From Blastocladiella emersonii ATCC 22665 (lineage: Eukaryota > Blastocladiomycota > Blastocladiomycetes > Blastocladiales > Blastocladiaceae), in the NCBI GenBank assembly GCA_025594325.1, contig JANHCV010000003.1, positions 1,054,001 through 1,118,000 on the forward strand: a DNA stretch of 64,000 nucleotides, read 5' to 3'. The stretch's first letter is position 1; each line of letters begins with the position of its first letter. The notes below the pieces were generated by a model, which worked only from the letters and a program-made list of their open reading frames with translations, was not told the DNA's origin and ran no database searches. The translations under genes and the position numbers were made by a program. Shown here piece by piece: positions 9,045 to 21,300 of this stretch.

Positions 9045-12000
9045 TTAGCCATGTCCCCGATGCCTCGCAACCACAACCAGACGTACCGCGCGAGACGGTC
9101 GCTTGACCTGCTCCTCCTCCTCCTCCTCGTCATCGACATCCATGGCTGCACGATCACTGCTCGCGCTCGCCGCCGCCGCCGCGTCGTCGTACTCGTCCTC
9201 ATCGGCCACAATCCGGCGGCCCTTGCGGCGCGTGCTGCGGCGGGCGCCCGCGTCCTCGTCCTCGTCGTCCTCGTCGCCCTCGTACAGGAGCGACGCCTCC
9301 ATGGACTCGAGCGCGCGCTTCGACACGGCGCGGGCCCGCGTGGACCGCCGCGACCGGCCGGTGCCGGTATCCCCATCGTCATCGTTGTCGGACGCAGGCG
9401 CCGAAGCCGCGGGCGCCGCCCGGCTGGTCCGCGTCGTGCGGCCGCTGCTCCGGGTCGCGGGCTTCGCGGGCGCCGATGCGGGTTTCGCGGCCGCAGCCGT
9501 CTTGGCGCGCTTGCGCGGGCCCATGGCGGCAGACCGGGCCTTGGCGGCGGTCGCGGCAGCTCGTGGCCGCTTGCGCGGGTTGACGCCGGTCCCGTCGTCG
9601 CCGTCCTGCGCCGCGGCGATCGCGGCGGCCGTGGCCTCGTCGACGGACGCGCGGCGGGTGCGGCCGAGCGTCGAGAAATCGGGGACCGCGTGGTACTCGG
9701 TGGCGCCCGACGCGGTACCCGTTCCCGAGGAGGAGAGCAGGTCGGCCTCGGTCTGCTTCTTGTGCTCGCGCGTGATCAGGCCCTTGACCGTGGACGCGGC
9801 GGCGCGCACCTCCGAGTCAAAGTAGTAGTCGAACACGGCGGCGAACCGGTTGACCCAGAACATGAGCTCGGCGGCGATCGTGGCCTTGCGCAGGTCGGCC
9901 AGGCTCTGCCCGGGCAGCGCCGTCTCAAAGTACTGCGCGACCGACCCGTGCGTGTTGCGGTCGGTGCGCCACGGGAACTTGTACAGCGCGTTGGCCGCGG
10001 GCGTGTCGAGGAACAGCGACGCGAACGGGCCCGCGAGGTAGTCGCGGAGCGCCTCGACCGTGTGCGTGGTCTGCTCGAACTCGGCCTCGTCGAGCTGCCG
10101 CGGCGCGGTGTGCGCGCGGTCGAGCCGGTGGCACGCGAGCACAACGAACCGGTTGGCCATGGGCACCAGCGGCCGCACCACGTCGCGCACCTGGTCGACG
10201 GCCCACGCGACCATAGCCTCGGCGTCGCGGTCGCACCGCAGCGGCGGGCGACGCGCAAACTCGGCCCACGTCGTCATGGTCGCGGCCTCGATCGCCGCGG
10301 CGGTCTCGGTCATGCGCTTCTTGAGCCCGCGCGTGACCAGCGGCACCAGCCGCAGGTGGTTGGCGAGCTGCGCGACGCGCTCGCACGTGTAGTACGTGAG
10401 CTCGCGCTCGGGGACCATCCCGTAGCCCTCCTCGACGACGAGCGCGCCGAGCGCGCGGATGTACAGGTACCGGCGGCCGTCGCCGTCGCGCCCGAAATCG
10501 AGCAGGCCCTCGTACCGCTTGGACGAGGTCGACGAGCGCGTCGACGCCGCGGCGCCCGTCGGGGCAGCAGGGGCAGGCGAACCGGTGGCACTGCCCGCGG
10601 CCGCAGCTGCAGCCGCCGCCGCCGAGGCGACGACGGACACGCTCTCGGGCGGGAACTTGTGCGACCCGCTGCGGGCGCGGTCAAAGTACTCGTCGTAGGT
10701 GCCCGTCTCGGAGAGCATGAGCGGCTTGGCGTCGGCGGCCTCGAGGACGCGCAGGTGCTCGGCGCGGGTCTCGAGGAACTGCTCGAGGCGGGCGCGCTTG
10801 GTGCGCGTGGCGGTCTCGCGCTCCTTGAGGCACTTGACGAGGAGCTTTTGGTGGTCGATCGCGGCCGGGGAATCGATGCCGTCGGCGGCAATGGGCTCGC
10901 CGGCATCGCGCGCCGCGTCGTGGGCAGCGTCAGCGGCAGCAATGGCCTTGGTCAGCGCGTTGTAGTCGTCGACGTTGCGCTCAATGTCGCGGTCGAGGAC
11001 GCGCAGGTGGTTCTTGAACGGGGTGGTGCTGGCGCGCAGGTCCGACGTGTACCGGCGCGTGCGCTCGCGCTTGACGGGCTCGAGCGGGTTCTCGACCGCG
11101 TTCTTGAAGTAGGCGCGGAACGACTCGGACTGCACGACCAGGGCTACGACGTGCGCGAACAGGCGGATCCGGTCGTCGGGCGACATGGCCACGGCGTCGA
11201 CCGGGTACACGGGCAGCGCGCGCTGCTCGGCCTGCTGGTTGTACAGCACCTGCCAGTCGAGCGGCGCCGCGTCGTGTACCAGGTCAATCGCGTACGGCGC
11301 CTGGTGATGCATCAGCGCCGCGCCGAGCGCGAGCCCGTGCGTCACGAACTTGCGGTCGTCGCCGAGGATCGACTCGAGGTACTCTACGCGTCAAGGGATA
11401 AGGGTGAGTCTCGGCGCCATGATCATCGAGTCACACTGAGACCGAAAAATAAATGACGCACGGATGGTGCACTTGGCCGGGTCGGTAAACTGCTCGGGGA
11501 GGGGGAGGTACTCGACGCCGTGGCGGAACAGGAACTCGTGGACGACGACGAGGTCCATGACGCGCGCGAACGGCGCGAGCCACCGCTTGTCGCCGGGCGG
11601 GAACGCCGGGTCGGCGACCGCCTTGAAGAAGGTGACGGTGAGCGCCGCCGCCGACGGCTGCTTGCCGCGCGACGCCGCCGGGTGGAACGGGCGCGGGATC
11701 GCAGCGCGCGCCGCCGCCGCAGGTGTGGCCGCGAGCGGCTTCACGGCTGGCGAATTGGGCGCCGTCGCCGCCTCGCTGTCCTCGGCCTCGCTCAGGTCCG
11801 ATGCGCCCGCGAGCAGATGGTGGTGGTGGTGGTGGTGGTGGTGCGCGACCTCGAGCGCCGACGACGCGGCCGTGCGCACGACGCCAAGCGACGCGAGCGA
11901 GTGCGAGATGGCGGGGAGCGTCGGCGAGCCCTTGAACGTCGCGAGCTGCGCGCTCGCCGAGTTGGCGCTGCGGGGCCCCGGCGGCGGCGGGACGACCGAG

Positions 12001-12449
12001 GAGGTCGAGCTGCCGCTCGCGCCGGCGAGATTCTGCTTCTGCTTGTTGGGCATCAGGTCAAAGTAGTGCAGCAGCGTCTTCTCGCCGGGCTTCTTGGCCG
12101 CCGCCGCGGCGGACGACGCGCTCGAGGAGGCCGCGGCGCGCCGGCCCTTGGCGGCGGGTGCCTTGGGCGCGGCGGCGGCGGCACCGGCCGAGGCGGAGCT
12201 GCTGCCCGCGGCGGCGGCGGACGCGGATCCGTTGGCGGATGCAGGGACCGGCGGGATCGGGAGCGCCGTCAGGCGGTGCAGGGCGCGGCCGTCGGGCATG
12301 GCCGCGGCGGTCTCGGCGTCGTCGCCGTCGTCGATCTCGCTGTCCGACACGACCACGACGTTGTCCTCGTGCTCGTGCTCGTCGAATCCGTCGTCCATGA
12401 TAGTAGGATTACCTGGCGTCGTAGTCGTAGTAGGGGCAGCGGCGTCCAT
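9045..12449 (-). CDS. DDT-domain chromatin-remodelling-type protein
   Basis: Two exons, 12449-11462 and 11383-9045 (1108 aa). Intron 11384-11461 (GTGCGT...GTAG) joins TDPAKCTI to QYLESILGDDRKF. Residues ~270-340 resemble a DDT domain (WLAPFARVMDLVVVHEFLF). Around residue 615 is a WHIM/WSD-like segment (DFGRDGDGRRYLYI, then VVEEGYG). This order occurs in Itc1/Acf1/BAZ-type subunits of ISWI complexes. The N-terminal third is acidic then Ala/Ser-rich with a His run (residues ~200-210) and a KTLLHYFDLMP motif resembling a PCNA-interacting box. The C-terminus alternates basic (RKRPRA, GPRKRAK) and acidic blocks, as expected for a nuclear protein. The start may instead be the Met at 12398. Family identity is moderately sure; the complex is inferred. 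Confidence 0.6.
11818..11843. repeat. TGG trinucleotide run (polyHis) in the DDT-domain gene
   Basis: The TGG run on the plus strand encodes nine consecutive histidines on the minus strand, next to an Ala/Ser-rich segment. Confidence 0.85.
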
Positions 12450-12834
12450 GGGGTCGCGGGCGGTTGCGGGGACTCGCTCCGAGAGTTGGCCGCGAGGAGC
12501 GCGGGGATCTCGCCGTGGGGGAGAAAGAAGTATGCATCAGCAGCAGCACCATGAGAATCCAGGATCGATCCAACCCATCCAGAAAAAAAAATGGGGGGAG
12601 GAGACGAAACCGAATGGGCATCCCTCATACGCGTGCCACGCCACGTGCCCTCACGCCCGTCTCGCGCCTCGCCTCACACCGCGTCGCATCACGCGTCGCG
12701 TTTCCGTGTCTCCGAGCCCGCTCGGCCGAGACGCCGACGCGTCGATAACGCGTCCAACACGCCCCAAACGGCACACCCATGGAACTGGAACCGCCAGCAC
12801 TGAGCCGGCGACCACCGCGACCGCGGCCATCACC
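12450..12834. promoter_or_regulatory. Divergent promoter with four ACGCGT boxes
   Basis: This is 385 bp between the divergent DDT-domain gene and kinesin-9. ACGCGT occurs at 12629-12634, 12691-12696, 12737-12742 and 12748-12753. ACGCGT is the MCB element bound by MBF (Mbp1/Swi6) for G1/S transcription in yeasts. Four copies in about 125 bp exceeds what base composition alone suggests. The function is inferred. Confidence 0.4.
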
Positions 12835-15604
12835 ATGTCCAACAAGCACGTCCGCGTCGTGGTGCGCACGCGCCCGACCACGCAGTTCGCGTCCAATGCC
12901 ATCGAGATCCTGCCCGAGAAGAATGCACGTCGATCGGCGACCGGAGGCGATGATCATCATCATCACGCAGGCTGACCTCGGCACCTGCCCGCGCTCAGAT
13001 CATCAACATTCATGTCCCGAAACAAGAAGATGCCGGCTACATTAACAACCAGCACCAGGATTGGTCGTTCAAGTTTGACAAGGTCATGCACGTCGCGAGC
13101 CAGGACTCGGTCTACGACGAGTGCGCTGCTCCGATCGTGCGGTCCGTGCTCGACGGGTACAATGGTGCGACTCGCGTTCGCTTCCACGATGGCCATGGCC
13201 GCTGATCCCTCGGGCTCTCGTGTGTAGGCACCCTCCTCGCATACGGTACATCGCTCTCCGCCATGAGCTCGCCGACCTTGGCCACTGACCACATTCCCCG
13301 CATCGTCCAGGCCAAACCGGGGCGGGAAAGACCTTCACCATGACGGGCGCGACGGAAAACTACCGTCAGCGGGGCGTGATCCCGCGCGCGCTGAGCCACA
13401 TCTTCCGCGAGATCCAGGAGCGCCCGCAGTACGCGTACACGGTGCGGATCAGCTACCTCGAGATCTACAACGAGACCATGGTCGACCTGCTCGTGCCCAA
13501 CGGGGGCGGCGCGGGCGCCGATATGGCCGTGGTCGAGGACAAGAACGGGTGCTACGTCAAGGGCCAGACGCAGGTGATCGCGACGAGCGAGGAGGAGGCC
13601 TTGAACCTGCTGTTTGAGGGCGAGACGAACCGGTCGATTGGCGACCACGCACTCAACCGCACCTCGTCGCGGTCGCACTGCATCTTCACGGTCCACGTCG
13701 AGTCCAAGTCGCGCATCGACAGCTCCGACGACGTCATCTTCTCCAAGCTCAACCTCGTCGACCTCGCCGGCAGCGAGCGGCTCGCCAAGACCAACTCGTC
13801 GGGCCGCACCCTCAAGGAGGCCATGTTCATCAACAAGTCGCTCACCTTCCTCGAGCAGGTCATCATCGCCCTCGCCGACAAGAAGCGCGACCACGTCCCG
13901 TTCCGCCAGTCGCGCCTGACCAACGTGTTGCGCGACTCGCTCGGTACGCTCACTCATCACGCTAATCATTTTCCGAAAACTAACCGCTGCGGACGTGCAC
14001 GTAGGCGGCAACTGCAACACGACCATGGTGGCCAACATCTGGGGCGAGGCGTCGCAGCTGGAAGAAACCATCTCAACCCTCCGCTTCGCGACACGCATGA
14101 TGTGTGTGACCAACGACCCGGTCGTCAACGTGCAGTACGACCCGCTGACGCTGATCAAGAAGCAGGAGCGCGAGATCCGCGAGCTGCGCCAGGAGCTCGC
14201 CATGCACGACACGCTCATCGGCCGCAGCCACGTCCAGTACGAGCCCTTCACCGGGGGCCAGCGCGCCGACCTCACCAAGCGCCTCAAGGCGTGGCTCGAC
14301 GGCGGCGAGGAGGAGATCGAAATCGTCACCCTGCGCCAGGTCAAGGAGATCCTCGGCGTCTTTAAGGTCGTCTACCACAAGATGCAGCAGGATATGAACG
14401 ACCGCGGGGGTGGAGATGGCGTCGCGACCAAGGGGTCCACGGCCGCCGGACCCGCCCAGGCGAACGGCGACCGCGACGGTGCTGGGAACCTTGACGAGGA
14501 CGACGGCGTTGGGGATACCGAGGGCATGGGGTTCAGCATCGGCGTGGTACGCTCCTCTCCGCTCGGTTCATGGCGGCGGGCGCTCATTTGGTTCGAATGT
14601 AGGCACCATCGCTCGGTGGCAACCGGAGACGCGGCGGCGGCAACGCCGCGCGCAAGGCCCGCCGCGACAACAACGGCAACGGCGCGGCCACGACCAGCAA
14701 CTCGCGCGCGCCCGCTGCGGGCGGCGGCAGCGGCGGGCAGTCGAACCAGGCCACGAACGGCGACGCGTCTGCTGACGATGGCCGCGACTCGGGCGATGAC
14801 GGCGGCCGCCCGTCGTTCGCTGGCGCCGGTCGGCAGGACTCGACCAACAGCATCCAACCCGGTGGTACCACGGCGCTGGCGTCGCTGCAGCTCCTCTCCC
14901 CGCTGCCGCCGATCCCGACCAAGGCGATCCGGCCGAACCGCAACGACGCCTTCGAGACGTACAAGCGCGGTCCGGGCAAAGACCTGGCCTCGGCGCTCGC
15001 GGACAACAAGGCGATCCTGCGCGACAAGAAGAAGCAGCTGCTGGCGCAGACGGACCGGCTGACGCAGCTCAAGCAGTCGATCGAGTCGCTCAAGACGCAG
15101 ATCGCCGCGGACCGCGACCTCGCCCTGCAGGCGGACGTGACCAACGACCCGGCGCTCGTCACGCCGCCCGTGTCCGAGTCGACGGCCGCGAAACTCGACC
15201 GCGTGCGCGAGCTCAAGGCCGAGTACAAGGCCGCGTTTGACACGGTCGCCGCGCTCCGCACCGAGCTCGAGTACGCGGTCCGCGTCGTCGACACGTGCCG
15301 CGAGCGGCTCGTCCGCGAGTACGAGGCCTGGTTCGAGACCGTGTTCGGCGAGCCCGTCGCGGGACCGGGCGTCGTGGGGGTCGGTAAGGCGGCGGGCCGC
15401 GCGGGTGTCGCCGCGCAGCAACCACCTGCGGCGGCGGCGGCCATGGTCGTGGCCGCGGCAACGGCGGACCTCGACGCGCTCGACCTGTCGGAGCGGTTCG
15501 ACCAGATGCACAACGAGCGGCTCAAGGAGGACCCAGCGTCGTACGCGTACTACGCGGCGCTGAAGCGGACGTCGCGGCGGCAGCAGCGCGTTGGTCGCTC
15601 ATAG
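12835..15604 (+). CDS. Kinesin-9 family (KIF9/KIF6, flagellar) motor
   Basis: Six exons: 12835-12924, 12999-13164, 13228-13245 (an 18-nt micro-exon), 13311-13943, 14005-14546 and 14603-15604. They total 2451 nt, exactly 816 aa plus stop. The motor domain carries YNGTLLAYGQTGAGKT (P-loop ~residues 92-99), NRTSSRSH (switch I) and LVDLAGSERL (switch II). After the motor, VVNVQYDPLTLIKKQEREI and ELAMHDTLIGRS are typical of kinesin-9, which moves on the central pair or axoneme of cilia. The C-terminal half has coiled coils (LLAQTDRLTQLKQSIESL). Intron 1 (12925-12998) begins GCACGT, so it looks like a GC-AG intron; no GT donor keeps the frame. The gene implies that the organism makes flagellated cells. 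Confidence 0.9.
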
Positions 15605-15742
15605 ACCGCGGCGCGGGCGAGGGAGACGAATCAAGTGATAGATACACAACACAGTTAAAAAAATTCGCAAACGACAAAAAGTGTGAAAGGCTGATACAGA
15701 TTGCACCCGACCCCCCGTCTCTCTCTCGAACCCCACGACAGC

Positions 15743-17478
15743 TTAGTCCATGGGGCCCTGGTTCTTGAGCGTCGCCCGGCCGGCGCGCATCATCTCGTCG
15801 ACGAGCAGCAGGTTGGACCCGATGACGGCGACCGAGTGGAGCATGTGGCGCTGGACGCGGTAGTTGTCGAGGATGCCCTCGGCGAGGGGGTCCATGGGGC
15901 TGCCGGTCTTGAGGTCGACGCCGACGACGTGGCCGGCGGCGTACTCGTCCTGGAGCTCGACAATCACGTCCTGGGCGTCGAGGCCCGCGTTCATGGCGAG
16001 GATCTTGGGGATGACGAGCATGGCGTCGGCAAACGCCTGGATGCCGAACTTGGCGCGGCCCTTGACCGACGCCTTGTACTTGAGCAGGTGCGCGTGCAGG
16101 GCGACCTGGAGGGCGCCGGCGCCGGGGATCACGCACTGGTCCTCGACCGCGTTCTTGACGGCGCGCAGGCCGTCGCGCACCGCGTCGTTGATCTGCGCCA
16201 GCGTGTGGGCGTTGGGGCCCTTGATCAGGATCGTGCACGACTCGGGGTTCTGCACCTCCTCGACGAACGTGTACTTTTCCTCGCCGAGCACGTGCTCGAA
16301 GACGAGCCCGGCGTGGCCGAGAATGTCCTTGGTCAGCTCGTCGACCGAGTTCTGCGCGACGCCGCCGCACGCGAGCTGCAGGCGCTCCATGTTGCGGCGC
16401 TTGGCGCGGCGCAGGGCCACGATGCCGTTCTTCTGCAGCACGTCGAGCGACATGGGGTCGATGCCCTTCTGGTTGATGATGACGAAGCCCTTGTCGGTGC
16501 CGTCGCACACCTGCTTCTTGAAGTCGACAATCTTGCGCAGGCGGTTGTCGACGAACCGGCGCTCCGACTCGACGAGCTTCTCGCGCTGCTCGGCCGACGA
16601 GTAGAAGAAGGACGAGTTGACCTCGGTCTTCTCGTACTCGAGGGAGACGTTGAGGGTGAGGATGTACGCGTCCTTGACGCGCTTGGCCATGTCGGGGTGG
16701 CGCGCGCCGTGGTCGAGCACGAGGCCCTTGACGAACCGCGTGTCCATGTCGGTGCGGTGCATCATGCGCATCACCTCGACCATGTACAGGTCAATGGGCT
16801 GGCCCTCCTTGCGGATGGTCAGCACGGCGTCGACCACGGCCTCGGTCAGGTTGTCGGCGAGGTCCGCGTGCAGCTTGGTGCGCAGGGCGGTCCGGGCCAC
16901 GTCGCACAGCAGGGCGCGCTCCATGGCCTTGGCGACCTTGAACGTCTCGAGGAAGGCGAGCGACTCTTTCTTGGCGAGCTCGAAACCCTCGGTGATGACG
17001 CGCGGGTGGAGGCCCTCGGAAATGTACCGGTCGGCCTGCTTGAGCAGCTCGCCGACGAGCAGGATGATGGAGGTGGTGCCGTCGCCCGTGATCTCGTCCT
17101 GGGCGGTCGCGGCGCGCGCGATCATGGAGGCGGTGGGGTTTTGGATTTGCTACGCGAGAAGCACGGCGTTAATAATGAGAGGGTCGCACGTTGAGCACGG
17201 GGCAAGAGTACCATCTCGCTGAGCAGGACCTTGCCGTCCTTGGTGAGCTTGATCTGGCCGGAGCCGTCGACGAGCCTAGGCGATGGGACGAGAGTCAGTG
17301 GATGCGAACTAGCAGGATCCAGCGAGCAGGAGAAGCGTACATCTTGATGGTACCGCGCGGGCCGAGGTTAGACCGCAGGACCTCCATGAGGCCCATGGCG
17401 GCCTGGACGTTGATCTGGAGGGTCTGCCCGCGGCGGGCAACCTCCGAGTTGGGGTTGATGGTCTGGACGGCGGACGCC
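15743..17478 (-). CDS. CCT6: T-complex protein 1 subunit zeta (CCT6), 5' end unresolved
   Basis: Exons recognised: 17478-17341, 17275-17212 and 17149-15743, with introns 17276-17340 (GTACGC) and 17150-17211 (GTACTC). The product covers nearly all of the zeta subunit of the cytosolic TRiC/CCT chaperonin, an ATP-driven folding chamber for actin and tubulin. [43 protein letters not shown] (ATP site), [28 protein letters not shown] and [14 protein letters not shown] are diagnostic. The exon at 17478 follows a CTCTAG acceptor and lacks its own ATG. One frame-compatible first exon runs from an ATG at 17737 to a GTAAGG donor at 17592, but its arginine-rich product is unconvincing. The gene is convergent with kinesin-9. 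Confidence 0.93.
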
Positions 17479-18355
17479 CTAGAGGAACGGGCGCGTTCGG
17501 ACGCGTCAGAGGCGGGGTTTCCGGATCGTGGGACGGGTCCCGGCACGATCAAGCGTCCGAGAGGTAGACGAGGGGGTCCCAGCAGTCCTTACGCGTCGCC
17601 GAGGGTCTGATCCGCCACGCGACGATGCAGACGCGACGCCAGCGGAGCCCTCGACGTGGTGTCCGCGTGGCGGACCCTCGGCCTGCTTGGTGACGCTTCC
17701 CTTGAGGCAGATCAGACGCCCCCCTCGCGTCGCCCATCTCGGATTCGAAGTGATCGCGCCGTGCCCGCGTAGAGCGTGGCGATGACGAACATGGTGCAAG
17801 CTTGGGTTGGTGGCGGCGGCGGCGCGTTCCGTTACGTTGCGTGGTAGGGAGGGTGCGGCCGAGAGCACAACTAGGGAGGGGAGGCGGGCGAGGCGAGTTG
17901 ACCACGGCACGGCTCGGGCGGCGCTCTCACGGCAGACAGGCAGGCAGGCACACGCGCGCCGCCCACCTCGCAAGGCGTGAGACTCGGCCCCTTGCTTCTG
18001 CGGCGATCCGCCCTCACGCGCACGTGGCCGCCGTGCCGCCCATCGCGTCCATTCCGCCCATGCCGATGCGTTCCCGGATACCCTGCATGCCCCGCGCGGG
18101 CTGAAACACGCGTGACCGTCGCGGAGCCTCCGGTCGCGCCGCACGCTTAACCGCTCCCGCCCGGCATGACGCTGTCGCCGCCGCCCATGCGTCAACCAAG
18201 GCAACCACCGTGTTGCTCTTGTTCTGAATGTTGTTGGGGACGCTACGGAACCCTCGTCCATAAAGCGGCCCGATCGCCCCGCTGCCCTCGCTCTCGCTCT
18301 CTTGAAGCGGGCTTCGAATCCTGCACCCAACGTCAACGTAACCTACGCATCAACC
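17479..18355. promoter_or_regulatory. Divergent intergenic region, CCT6 (-) and M1-M3 peptidase (+)
   Basis: About 880 bp, which must contain the missing first exon of CCT6. Near 18280-18355 (plus strand) it holds the 5' flank of the peptidase gene, which has a diverged counterpart at about 57040-57145. Nothing else was recognised. Confidence 0.5.
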
Positions 18356-21300
18356 ATGCCCAACTGCTGCGCCGAGACGCACGCCATCCTCGGCATGGCC
18401 GACGCCGAAGTCGCGCTCGCCGCCGCGCTCGAGATGGCCGCGGCCCCGGCCAAGACGGCCAACAACCTTGAGGGCTTTGCCGCCGCCAATGCCGTCAAGA
18501 GCTTCGCGCCTGACATGGCCCTCGAGCCTGTGCACATGCATGTCGCCGCTGACTTTGATTTCGCCAACGCCGCGCTCGATGGCGCCGTCACGCACACGGT
18601 CTGCTGCAATGTCGTGCCCGCCGCCGCGCTTGCCGACGTCACATCGCGCCTGACGCTGCACGCCGTTGGTTTTGACAACGTGCGCGTCACCGGCGAGGGC
18701 GTCGCCGGCTTCGACTACGACGGCAAGGAGATCCACGTCCGCTGGACCGCGCCGTTTGCTGCCAAGGGCGAGGAGCGCAAGATCACCGTCACCTACCGCG
18801 TTGAGACCCCCGTCGCCGGCATGCACTTCAACGGCCCGCGCCACGGCGACCCGTCGCACGGCACCTTTGCCGTCACCGACCACGAGACAGAGCGCGCCCG
18901 CTACTGGCTGCCGTGCGTCGACCTGCCCGCGGTCCGCCCGCGCCTGAGTTTCGCGCTCACCGTGCCCGAGGCCTACCACGCCGTGGCCAACGGCGACCTC
19001 GTGTCCGAGTCGGTTGCCGACGGCCGCAAGACAGTCAACTGGGCGCTTGACTTCCCGTGCCCGAGCTACCTCCTGTGCGTCGCCGCCGGCGACTTTGTCA
19101 CCATTGACAACCGCCCCGCCAAGCTCGCCAACGGCGCCATCATCCCGATCAAGTACTACGGCACGCAGAAGATGCCCGCCGCCGACCTGTTCCGCGGCCT
19201 CGACCGCACCCCCGAGATCCTCGAGTGGCTCTCGGCCAAGCTCGACTTTCCGCTCCCCTGGGGCAAGTACTACCAGGTCGCCACGCCCTACGTACGTGTT
19301 TCTTTGCTGGGTGTTTTGCTGGGTGGCCAAGTGCTGCTTGAGACGCGTTCTTTGGCCGCCGACCTACAGCGCTCACCCCAGACCTCAAACCCCTTCACTC
19401 ACCACGAACCATTCCCACGAATTTTCTAGTCGGGCGGCGCCATGGAGAACATCTCGTTTGTGACGTGGACTGATATCGCTGCGCTCGACAAGATCCACGC
19501 GCGCGACCGCAAGTTTGCCATTGACGGCACCGACATCCACGAGGCCGTGCACACCTGGTTTGGCGACGTGACCGTAATGCGCCACTTCGAGCATGCGTGG
19601 CTCAAGGAGTCGTGGGCGACCTACATCCCGCTCGTGTTCCAGGCCGAGGGCTACTACGCCGGCCGCACCGACCCGCCCGCCACGTTCGGCCGCGACCACA
19701 GCCGCTACAACCTCTTCATGTGCCAGGAGCGGTACATTGCCGAGACTGCGCGCTACCTCCGGCCCATCGTGTGCCGCCGGTTTGATCACTCGTGGTCCAT
19801 GTTCGACGGCCACCTGTACCCCGGCGGCGCAGCGCGCATCCACATGCTGCGCGGCCTCCTCGGCGACGCCATCTTCTGGCCCGCCGTGTCTGCGTACCTG
19901 CACCGCTACTCGGGCAAGACAGTCGAGACCGACGACTTCCGCAAGGTCATGGAGGAGTTCTCGGGGCTCAACCTGACGCGCTTCTTTGACCAGTGGTTCT
20001 ACTCCAAGGGCTACCCTAAGTTCAAGGCCACCTACGCGTTCGACGCCGACAAGCACGTCGCGCACGTCACGCTCGTCCAGACCCAGGCCGACGCCGCCAA
20101 GGGCATCCCGCTGTTCGCCATGGACGTGCCCATCGAGTTCACGACCGAGGACGGCACCGTGCACCGCGCCATCGCCTCGTTTGACGGCAACAACGCCAAG
20201 GCCATCGCCGCGGTCCACACGGGCGCCAGCAGCACCAAGCCTGCGCGCGTCGAGATCGACCCCAACGGGTTCCAGCTGTTCGCCTTCGACGGCCAGTTCA
20301 ACCCGGGCCAGCCCATCCTGCTCAACGTCGCCAAGCACTCGGCCGACGTCGCCACGCGCATCCGCGCGTTCCGCACGCTGCTCAAGGACGCGGACCTGAC
20401 CACGCTGCGCAAGGTGCGCGCCGTCGCGCTCGCCGAGCCGTCGCCGTGGGTCCGCCAGGAGATTGTCGGCGCCATCAAGGGCTACCGCCACACGCCGTTT
20501 GTGCAGCTCGCGCTCGACCTGATTGACGCCGAGACCAACGACATGGCGCGCACTGCCATGCTCGGCCACGTCCACCTCACGCACACGCTGACCCTCGAGT
20601 TTGCGCGCGCCAAGCTCGCCGCCATCGCCGACCGCTCGCTCGACTGGACGTACCTGCAGGCCGGCGCCCTGCTGCGCATCCTCGCCACGCACGCGCGCGC
20701 CAAGGATTTCGCGTTCGTCGCGGATGCGGCGCTCGGCAAGGGCCTCGTTGCCAAGTTCGAGTACTACCACCTGGTCCAGGCCGACGCGGTCCGTGCGCTC
20801 GCCAAGTTCCGGTCCGAGGCCGCGGTCCGCGTCCTGCTCGACCTGCACGCGTCGTTCCACGGCGCCGAGAACCAGCACGGCCGCCTCAAGCTCGCCATGT
20901 ACGGCTCGCTGTCGGAGCTCGCCGCGTGGGTCGACCAGACGACCACGGGCGTCGTGATCGCCGAGACGCTCGCCGAGGCGCTCGTTGACCCGACGTCGCC
21001 GCTCGTGCGCAAGTGGGCGCCCAGCTTCATTGCGCGCCTCGGGTCGTCGCTCGCCGGCTCGCTCACGGCCGCCATCGAGGCCGCCATGCCGCTCAGCGCC
21101 AAGCAGGACCAGGTCCCGATCCGCCGCGTGCTCGAGAAGCTGCGCAGCGGCAAGACGGACGCGACGCCGCTCCTGTCGCCGCTCAAGGCCAAGGTCAAGT
21201 CGCTCGAAGACGCGCTCGCGTCGATCCAGTCCAAGTGGATCGAGACCCAGGTGCTCGAGGCCGAGCTGCAGAAGCGCGCCAAGCCCGCCACCGAGACCGA

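Noticed and set aside
9051-11456. 801-residue plus-strand open frame over the DDT-domain gene
   Set aside because: Arg/Val-rich shadow; the minus strand gives the recognisable domains.
17549-17905. Upstream frame as the CCT6 N-terminus
   Set aside because: It lacks a CCT-like sequence and is arginine-rich; only a weak frame-compatible exon from 17737 was found, so the 5' end is left open.
18014-18208. Minus-strand frame ending in a Gly-Met-rich tail reminiscent of chaperonin or SRP54 C-termini
   Set aside because: Short, with the rest of the frame lacking any chaperonin or SRP sequence; low-complexity coincidence is likelier.
18309-18325. TTCGAATC sequence resembling a tRNA T-loop
   Set aside because: No cloverleaf can be built from the upstream ~70 bases, and the region is the peptidase 5' flank, with a homologous flank at copy B.
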